Source of the DNA: Neoconidiobolus thromboides FSU 785
Taxonomy: Eukaryota; Entomophthoromycota; Entomophthoromycetes; Entomophthorales; Neoconidiobolaceae
Assembly (NCBI GenBank): GCA_025603075.1
Contig: MU626268.1
Location: forward strand, 144,796 to 208,795
DNA length: 64,000 nt
Direction of reading: 5' to 3'
Within the stretch, counting starts at the first letter, position 1; each line of letters opens with the position of its first letter. The position numbers and the translations under genes were made by a program. A model generated the notes under the pieces. That model was not told the DNA's origin. It searched no databases and worked only from the letters and a program-made list of their open reading frames with translations. Shown in pieces: positions 56,426-64,000 of the stretch.

Positions 56426-56719
56426 TTAATTTGCAATAGCTTCACGGCTAGCTTTGCGTTCTTCTAATTTGGCACGACGCTTTTCGATGGTAGCAAATTG
56501 ACGTTCTTGGAGTCCATATAAAACATATCCTAAGGAAGCACCAACAGCGGCATAAATAAAGTAACCTGAAGGCTCTAATAATAATAAGCATTTCTATAAA
56601 ATTTAAATATTACAATTTTATTTACTTGAAGACATTGGTCTCATTTGTAACCCTAAAGAATAACTACGTATGCCAATACCAACTAAGGCACCTCCAATTA
56701 CTCGTGTAAATAAACCCAT
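56426..56719 (-). CDS. Small single-pass membrane protein, possibly mitochondrial
   Basis: Exons (minus) 56719-56626 and 56574-56426, 243 nt, 80 residues. The N-terminal MGLFTRVIGGALVGIGIRS is basic and Gly-rich, then PSGYFIYAAVGASLGYVLYG forms one membrane helix. The C-terminus LQERQFATIEKRRAKLEERK is a charged helix. The pattern recalls small inner-membrane subunits of mitochondrial complexes, but I cannot assign one. A second acceptor 15 nt upstream is also in frame and would add Leu-rich residues (KCLLLLE), so two isoforms are possible. Too short and split to be seen as a long frame. Confidence 0.7.
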
Positions 56720-57081
56720 TTTTTTAGTCTGTTTTTTTAGTTAGTTTATCACTTTTTGATGATCAGTTGTTGGTTACCTTGATTAGATATAGAATGATTA
56801 GATTAAAATTTAGTTTTTTCTTAAAATTCCATGTTACTTTTTGCAATGGGATTTCGAATTTGCGATAAAGCGAGATTATGCTGTTTTAGTCACTATTGAG
56901 GTAGTGTTCATTCTACAATTTGTAATATAGCTTTATACATAAAAATATATAAATATAAACATACTAATATTAAGATGTAGCTTAAAACTCGGAATAAATC
57001 AATCAAAGTTAAATGTGTTAATTGAAAAGTTATACTATGATAAAAATAAAGTGTAAAAATTAAACTTTAATATTAAGCAAC
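56720..57081. other. Intergenic
   Basis: About 360 nt between two minus-strand genes, with the small gene's promoter. Nothing else seen. Confidence 0.4.
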
Positions 57082-58437
57082 TTAGTTTCTGTCTTTCTTA
57101 ACTGCATTCCAATCTACTTGGTTGTAACCTTTATAAACACCCAAACGATGATAGACAGTAGGAGCTCTGACATAAGGATCCACCTTTTTGTATGCATCTC
57201 TCATCTCTGAGATAGTATCCTTTCTTTCTTGATCGAACTCATCATTTTCGCTATTTGCCCATTTCTTATTAATAAGGTCAAATTTATCCCAAGCAGCTAC
57301 AAACGCTTTATTGGCTACATTATAACCAGTTTGATCTTCTATTATTCTATCTTCTCCTTCAACAGGTCCTATATACTCATAGTCTAATTCCCCAGTTCCG
57401 CCTTGGGTTTCACGTAATTGAGAAGGATCAATAAACTCAGTCAATTCTTTGGTGCTTAAAAACTTAATCTTGGCCGCTACTACAGGGTCAATTAAAGGAG
57501 ACAACACTTTCCAAATACCTAAAAAAAATGTAAATAAAACCCTAATAAAAAGAATATAATCGTAATAAAATTACCATTGAAGAACCATGGGGCGTTTAAA
57601 GCTATAACACAGCCTAAGCACTCTGGATAATATTTTTCTAAACAACTGATCAAGAATTTTACAGAGTTATAATCCTAAATAATTATATTATTATATCAAA
57701 ACATTTTAATAAAGTTGTTATTACCATGTTATTCATACTCATATCGCTTAAATCAAAAACAATAGTAACTGTATCAGAGGGCTCAACTAATACAAGTCTA
57801 GCCGATTCCATCACGGTCAAAATAAAGTTTTGAAGTTCATCCATAGTGAGTGCTTTAGGATCATGAAGCTTTGCAATCACATGACTAACGAAAAGTCATA
57901 AATATAAGACAACAAACAAACCATAAAATTAACTTACCAGATAGGTCTACCAGCCTTATCATTTCCTTGCATGTAAAATTGGGATTTTTTAAATAGCTCC
58001 ATATTAATGTTTTTTTCTCCTTCCTTTTTAATCTTCAAAATTTCTACAGTATGAAACCATTGTATAGCATTAGTAAACATTTCAAAACTATCTTTGATGA
58101 CCCATTTTCTAGCTCTAATATAACGTAACATTACTGAGTCTGGATGATCAAATTGAGTTTGGCCCATAACCACGGCTCTAAATTCATTTTGCAATAATTG
58201 GTCTTTGGTATCCTTTACAGCGCCTTCACTGTTTGTTTTTTGCATCATTTTAGGTAATCGATTACGTAATGAAGCAAATCCTACCTTACTCGCTTTTTCT
58301 ACTTCTTCTTCTTTAACTACTGCCTCTACTCTCTCCTTAGGTAAGGTATCTAAATAGTCATAATATTGCTTATAGAAAGCTTTTAATTTGTTGGTCTGCT
58401 CTTGGTCTAAATTATGATATCTTCCGGGTTGCTCCAT
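57082..58437 (-). CDS. Sec14-like CRAL-TRIO lipid-transfer protein
   Basis: Sec14 proteins move or present phosphatidylinositol and other lipids between membranes. Exons (minus) 58437-57938, 57884-57725, 57674-57575 and 57518-57082; 1197 nt, 398 residues. The CRAL-TRIO N domain is at about 95-135 (DSVMLRYIRARKWVIKDSFEMF, shortened here to LRYIRARKW). The lipid-binding domain begins with GRPICHV, then VTIVFDLSDMSMNNMD (Sec14: DL.G.S), the LEKYYPECLG stretch, INAPWFF-like ALNAPWFF, and IKFLSTKELTEFID. The end (after GGTGELDYEY) lacks a GOLD domain but adds about 100 charged residues. An N-terminal 90-residue extension precedes the fold. The specific lipid cannot be read from sequence. Confidence 0.9.
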
Positions 58438-59017
58438 TCTTTGTTAAGTTTTTATTTTTTATGAAATGTGTTTTTGATTAATTTGTAATATGCTTAAATA
58501 TTGGTTTAGTAGTTGAATTTCATTGGTGGGTTTATTCTCGACTATCATTTTTTTCATATTATTCTTTTTTGATGTTCTGTAATTATTATAGTGAGATCAG
58601 TTTTAGCCAATAAGTTGTTGAAATTGTCAAATTCTACTTCTATTATTAAGCTATTTATAGCCGCTAAAAATAGACTTTTAATTAATTAATCTTTTGCCAA
58701 CTATTGTTTTACTATTATTACTATAAAACGATAATATCATCTTAATAAATACATTAAATTAAATCTTAATACTTTATTGTTCTAAAATTTTGACAATACT
58801 AATTGACTATTAATTAAAAACTGTTTACAATCTCTCACCAACAATCCACGTCAATTTACTTTGCTACTAAATATAGTAACTCCATTACCCAGAACTAAAA
58901 AATTAAATTGACGAGTCACATTTATACATTAATTTAATAACTATTAATATCAACAACAAATAGTAAGTAGCAACAAAAAAGATGAACAGCAAGAAAGTTG
59001 ACGAAATATACTTCAAA
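58438..59017. other. Intergenic
   Basis: About 580 nt with the promoter of the Sec14-like gene. It is too short to hold the ankyrin and membrane exons that the next gene would need to be a full Spt23/Mga2. Confidence 0.5.
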
Positions 59018-61807
59018 CTAATCTTTAGTGGGTGTTGTAGGTGGGGCGGGTGCTTCTAGCCCAGTCACCGTCACTGTGGTGCTCTGTGATAGCCCAGCAT
59101 ATTCCACCAACTGATTTTGATCTTGTATAATCCTTAAAGCTACTTGATTGGCAGGCTCGACGCGACCATTCTTTCTCAAGCCAACCACCTGTAAAGCAAG
59201 TTCCAATAGATCCTGTTCAGTCCCATCTTTATACGTAAACTTTGAAAGTTGATCCAAATATGGTTCTTCAGTTGCTTGATTAGTAGCTTTATAATTCGGT
59301 GGTCGAATTGTCACATTCACTATCCCTGCCATAGTCCTTGGTGGGACCAAACATAGGGCTGATTGATCTGACCATACATTACATATTGCTGACGGTATAT
59401 CTCCAAAGTAAACTATCATGCCCTCTAAAAATAATTTAATATAAATAAGATTACGTATAGAGTTAAAATTACCTTTGAAATTTGTACCCAAAATAGCTAC
59501 TTCCACACCACCATGTAATGGTGATTGTGATGGAACGATGCGTGCAATTTTAGGCATTGAAGATGGTTTAATTGTTTTTAAAAGTGGGGGTGGACGCAAT
59601 GTAACCTGAGAAAAAGGTTGTTGAACTGCGATATTCAACGAATGAGCTAGATTGGGTTGAAATGCTGAGCTAAGGGGCATTGTAGGCTTATTCATCATAT
59701 TGGGAGCAATTGAATAAAAGTTAGGCATTGAGCTATAAAGTTACAATTAATCTTAATTGAATTTAATACAATTCTATCTTACTTTATTGGTATATGTGGA
59801 ATCGCTTCTGGTATTGGTGCTAAAAACGACGAACTTTCAGCTTTAGTACTCTTTGGTCCACGTAGTTTTTTATTGTTGCTAGCTTCAAGCGCTTTTTGTT
59901 TGGTTTTATGATCATCTGTTATCATAATTGGGGGTGTTTCACCTACTGCCAACAATTTCAACTCATCATCATATAGTGAAAACTTAACAATAAACCCTGT
60001 AGTCTCTTTATGATGTCTACAATAACAAGTGATCCTTGAAGGCAGTATAACATCCCCTGTAGAAAGATCAATGATATTGGTGGTATTAAATGTTATGATT
60101 TTCTTTTGCTCTTGATCAACCGAATCACCTTCTAAAGTCTCTTCATATAATGAAGGTGAACCTGGTAAACTTGGGATAGGTGTAGTTGATGGGGTATTGC
60201 ATGACTTCGAGTGCCTCTTACTTTGTCTTTTTCTTTCCCTTTGAACGCATCCAATGCATACCTGTACTTTTTGTTTTGGGTTAGAAGCACAAGTAACTGT
60301 GGCTCTAAGATTTACTATTTTATCTTCCCTTGGTGAAATGCTTGCTACAGAATAAGTTAGAAGTTAATTAATGGATTTAATTATAATCATACTTTTGGGC
60401 GCTTTTCTTCTATCTTTTTGACCCACTATTAAATGAGGTGGTAATCTAAGATGGGTCCATGGTATCGAATTTGTCCCAGTTTTATTTATTAATTTTAAGC
60501 ATAATTTAACTTGTGTTTCTACTCGTGACCTTATTCCAGTAGGTGGTATTCCCATGATTAATATTTCATAACTAAAAAAACACATTTAATAAATTAAATA
60601 TCTAAAGTATTTTTTTTTACTTTAGAGGAATATTTTCATTTCTGGGAGGCGTAGGATCTTTAAAAAATGTGTAAATATTAACTGGTATATTCATGGACTC
60701 TTTTGGAGTATTTGGACTGCTAATTCCATTCTTTTGCTTCAATTCATTGATCCTTGGGATTTCGATTGGCTTCAAATAATCAACAGCTAAATTATTAACA
60801 TTTATTTTTGTATTCATTTCTAAGTCATTACTTTCTTTAGTATTTGTCTTTGGTCTGATTTCTTTAAATGAATTGCTTCTCTTTGGTGCCTTATTTACAC
60901 TTTCTTTTTTAATATTATTATTGATGCAGTTGGTGTTATTGTTATCCGCTATTTTATTATTGATGCTATTATTTGATGATTCAAGAGGTTTAGTTATAGC
61001 CACCATGGAGTTGTTGAATGTCTGATTAATGTTCATTACGTTTCCAGATCCTTGTTTAGTAGGCTATAAAATATAAATATGAATTTATTAATAGACAAAA
61101 TCCTATATTACCTGGGGATCTAAATTCAAATAACTTGAGCTACTGACTAAATTTGGGTCACTCATTGAAAACATCTGATTGTTAGTAGAACCTGTTTCAT
61201 TCATATTAAACGCTATAGTTGGAATCATTGGGTTTTTATATGAAAGTTCAAGCATATTATTATTTTCCTGAGGGTTAATATTCGTGAACGCCATACTATT
61301 AAACGGCTCCATTTGACCATTATTAGCTAACATCGGTTGAGTGTCGTTTGGATTATTCATTGGTAAGTTAGAGGCCACATCCTCAGCATACAGGTCGTTT
61401 AAATATAATGAAGCTTCATCTTGAAGCTGCTGTTGTTGCTGTTGCCTTGATCTTGGTGAAACAGGAGCTGAATAAATTTCAGTGTTCATTCTAGGCTGCA
61501 TAAAATTGTGATTAAATCCATTATTTGGTGTAGGTGCAGGCCCATTGAAGAAGGGATTATTCCTACTTCTTGGGGAATTTGGAGTAGATCGAAAGAAAAA
61601 GTTAGCTTCGTTAAGCATATTATCTGGGAATAAAGTCTGCCTTGGTAAACTAGCGTTATTAAACATACCAGTGTCAATAATGCTGCGGAAGGGTATATCA
61701 CCACCTTCAATAGGGGTATTGGTACCAGAATAATAAGGTGATATTGTATACCCTATTTCTGGATTGTGTACCATATATAAATATTCTGACGTTATTTCTT
61801 CATCCAT
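59018..61807 (-). CDS. Spt23/Mga2-like IPT/TIG-domain transcription factor, without ankyrin repeats or membrane anchor
   Basis: Yeast Spt23 and Mga2 are ER-anchored factors, freed by the proteasome, that induce the fatty-acid desaturase OLE1. Exons (minus): 61807-61112, 61063-60621, 60571-60393, 60305-59783, 59732-59473, 59424-59018; 2508 nt, 835 residues. The first 380 residues are Asn/Pro/Ser-rich with a Gln run and look like an activation region. The Spt23-type DNA-binding region follows: GIPPTGIRSRVETQVKLCL, WTHLRLPPHLIVG, VTCASNP, CIGCVQRERKR. The IPT/TIG domain is at about 675-760 (PKIARIVPSQSPLHGGVEVAILGTNF cut short here to PSQSPLHGG and VAILGTNF; MIVYFGDIPSAICN). LLELALQVVGLR then leads to a stop. 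Mga2/Spt23 continue with ankyrins and a transmembrane helix; here there is no room for them. Confidence 0.85.
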
Positions 61808-62722
61808 GTTATTTTGACAAGAAAGGATAAAAAGAACAATAACGTGACTTTAAAAAGAAGTTATTTATGCCAAAAAAAAGCAAATTCTTTAACTTCGGAA
61901 TCAATTGGTTACTTTTATAATTAATTGGCTTATAAATTATGGATTATTAGATGATGGGTTGAAATTAACTATGGTAAAAAGCTCAAACTTTAAGTTAAAA
62001 TTAAAACTTATTTTATTTGTTATTATTCTAATGGTAGGATTTTAAACTTAAAATACGTATAAATATACTTTTATTTATTCAAGTTATTTGAAATTTCATT
62101 TTCAATGAGAATGTACACTTTTTTTGATCAACAATTCTGAGAATAATTATTGCTCAAGGCATGAAAATTTTGACCTTTTTATACATATAATTTTACAGGA
62201 ATTTAATGTTTAATCAATAAAAACCGATTCATGTGAAATGTGGATTAAATGTTTGGATTTTTAAATTTTACTCGCGTTTTTATGTTATATCATGTATTGT
62301 AACTATAAAAATAGTAGAAGACTTAGCTTGTCAATATCTTGCTCATTTGTCTTTATAATTTAAGGGATACAATATATCAAAGTAAATAATAAATGTATAG
62401 TTGTATTAAAAACCACTTAATTTAGTATATTTTACGAATAAGGGGATTTTTTACTCCTTGTATCATAAAAAAACTTTTAATTGCCCATTTTAAGTTATAC
62501 CAAAGAATAGTGCTCAATTTAAATCTACATGTATTTAAATGTCAAGCTTATTTACATTTTGACCATTTTAAGCAGCTTAAAGTTTAGAATGCTTATTAGA
62601 ACTAAATGAAAAACGAGTGTCGAAACTTTAGTAGCTATCAACTACAGGAGTTATAAATTAATTTATCCGATAATTCCATTTAGATGTCAATTTTTAAATT
62701 AATAGAATTATTATAAAGTTGA

Positions 62723-62827
62723 TATGGTGATGTGTTTTTGTGTTTAAGAATTATACTAACAATTTTCCTGCTCAAATAGCGCTTAAAGATAGGAAAAATA
62801 ATGAAGTCAAAAAAAAACACCCCCATA
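62723..62827 (+). mobile_element. MITE copy
   Basis: Forward copy from TATGGTGATGTGTTTTTGTG to AAAAAAACACCCCCATA, core CTGCTCAAATAGCGCTTAAA. Confidence 0.86.
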
Positions 62828-62958
62828 TTTAAAAGCTTATAATTTATGTTTATTTAAGCTTAGTCAATAAAGCAATTTTAAAAAAAGTAGTTGAGCATTT
62901 ATAATATATATGTTTATAAAGGTAATGTAATTTTATAAACAGCTACTTTTAATATAAA

Positions 62959-63065
62959 TACATGAGGATGTCCAGACTGATTTCATTATCTAATTTTTAA
63001 ATATTCTGTATTTTAAAAACTTGTTTAAAATTCTGATGTTTTTATTAAAAAGCAAAAATACCTGA
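62959..63065 (-). mobile_element. Very degraded MITE relic
   Basis: TACATGAGGATGTCC at the left and TGATTTCATTAT, then AAAACTTGTTTAAAATTCT, follow the reverse consensus loosely; the right end reads AAAAATACCTG. The match is weak. Confidence 0.4.
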
Positions 63066-63420
63066 AAAATGGTTTTGAATTATTTTATTATAATTTATAT
63101 TATAAGTTGGTAGGATTTTATCAAGTTTTAAGGAAGTTTTTAAAATATAAAATACTTGAAGCTAATTAATTAAAAATTGCTTTTAATTCCAACTATTAAA
63201 CATTAATTTTTGTATTTTATAATTAACTATATCATAATAATCACTTAAATTATTTATAAAATTGATTATACTTTATATGACAAGCTTAATTAAATTTTGA
63301 TAATTCTATTACTAAGATTTAATACATAAAGATATCTAACTTAGTTTCATTTTCCTACCTAATTTAAGTTTAAAGCTCCTAGTTTATATAATTAAAATAA
63401 ACTTAAATTATAAAAAATAG

Positions 63421-63526
63421 TATTGGAGATGTTTTTTCTAGCTTCATCATTTTTTTCATTTTTTAACTACTATTTGAGTGGAAAGATTGTTAGTAAAATT
63501 CTTAAATCAAAAAATACATCCCCATA
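63421..63526 (-). mobile_element. MITE copy
   Basis: Reverse copy from TATTGGAGATGTTTTTTCTA to AAAAATACATCCCCATA, core CTATTTGAGTGGAAAGATTG. Confidence 0.88.
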
Positions 63527-63541
63527 TAATAAGCTATAGAT

Positions 63542-63645
63542 TATGTGGTGATGTTTTTTTGGCTTGATTACTTTTTCCATCTTTTGAGCATTGTTTGAGT
63601 GGAAAAATGATAGTAAATCCTTAAACACAAAGACACATCTTTGTG
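63542..63645 (-). mobile_element. MITE copy abutting the dispersed repeat
   Basis: Reverse copy from TATGTGGTGATGTTTTTTTG to ACACATCTTTGTGA. Its right terminus is altered and merges with the edge of the repeat that starts at 63641. Confidence 0.82.
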
Positions 63646-64000
63646 AAATATCGCTTTGTCAGTCCCATGGTTAATTATAACATAACAATCTCCTAAGCTG
63701 CTGTGTTCTCGAGCTCAGAGGAAATCAATCCCATGTTCTTATTTTGATTTGTTATGAGAATTTCTAGTTCCATCCAAAAGAATATTATCTTCTCATTTTG
63801 ATATTTATACTTTTCAGAGTATAAAAGAGTTTACAGAGTATAATAGTTCGAGGCTTTTTAACTGAATTAATCCCTGATATCTCGAACATTTAATAAAGCC
63901 ACTAAGTTTTCTTAATAGTATTTTACATAGATTTTACATTAGTATTGTCTATTCTATTTGTCTTATATAGCTAGTAACCTATTACATGCTATTCCTCATA
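63641..64000 (-). repeat. Dispersed repeat, right arm of an inverted pair, continuing past the window
   Basis: The reverse complement matches 42777-43137 along its full visible length, with scattered substitutions. It is cut by the window edge, so its true length is unknown. Confidence 0.85.

Larger units (their letters stand above)
61808..63640. other. Intergenic, repeat-rich
   Basis: About 1.8 kb with four MITE copies or relics listed separately and the promoter of the Spt23-like gene at its left end. Confidence 0.45.

Overview
This is a nuclear window from a very AT-rich, compact eukaryotic genome, almost certainly a fungus. Genes carry many short introns (about 43-160 nt, GTAAG-like donors, TAG or AAG acceptors) and I could rebuild most of them exon by exon with the phase closing. 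The gene set is fungal: MPO1/YGL010w family, PMP3, a Spt23/Mga2-type factor, a HAC1-type bZIP, a MscL-type channel with a zinc ribbon, a class II DAHP synthase and a lipase 3. Base composition, small introns and secreted Cys-rich and lipase genes would fit an early-diverging lineage such as Entomophthoromycotina (Conidiobolus-like). That placement is inference.

Layout. 1-5.8 kb, minus strand: a RecQ1-like helicase that runs off the left edge, with an acidic N-terminal extension, then a peroxisomal-type ABCD half-transporter with a one-base frameshift before Walker B. 7.7-8.5 kb: a five-exon gene resembling DUF98/chorismate-lyase-like proteins. 8.75-10.7 kb: a YANK/STK32-like AGC kinase. 10.7-18.6 kb: gene-poor, with an MPO1-family array of one decayed and two intact copies. 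19.1-20.0 kb: MscL-like channel. 20.2-21.75 kb: mitochondrial aspartate aminotransferase. 24.7-26.2 kb: DAHP synthase. 26.4-27.7 kb: secreted glycerophosphodiesterase. 30.0-33.3 kb: Swd1/RBBP5-like COMPASS subunit with a very long low-complexity tail. 33.6-34.7 kb: pseudouridine-5'-phosphatase-like HAD enzyme. 35.7-36.8 kb: ribosomal P0. 37.6-38.6 kb: HAC1/XBP1-type bZIP. 38.9-39.5 kb: a secreted Cys-rich protein. 39.8-44.9 kb: a graveyard of decayed duplicated pieces of neighbouring genes. 44.9-49.1 kb: FGAM synthase. 49.6-51.5 kb: lipase and PMP3. 53.8 kb: tRNA-Ile(AAU). 54.1-61.8 kb, minus strand: dynamitin, a small probable membrane protein, a Sec14-like protein and a Spt23/Mga2-like factor lacking ankyrins and membrane anchor. 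61.8-64 kb: repeats.

The strongest observation is in the bZIP gene. Two CAG^CAGC motifs, each in a hairpin loop, bound a 38-nt segment. Removing it switches frame and yields a compact 285-residue protein, while the unspliced reading makes a 345-residue product with a strongly hydrophobic tail. This is the layout of Ire1-processed HAC1/XBP1 mRNA. The second theme is a family of about 100-bp terminal-inverted-repeat elements (TA-flanked, termini like TGGGGATGT / ACATCCCCA), with about 21 intact or degraded copies in intergenic DNA. The third is local gene duplication and decay: MPO1 copies, an FGAM synthase fragment, a fragment of the secreted-protein gene, and a 360-bp inverted dispersed repeat.

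The genes do not form one pathway. Several are housekeeping (purine and shikimate pathways, translation, dynactin, chromatin). The HAC1, MPO1, Sec14, Spt23-like, PMP3, lipase and glycerophosphodiesterase genes touch ER stress, lipid and membrane biology, but nothing in the sequence shows that this proximity matters.
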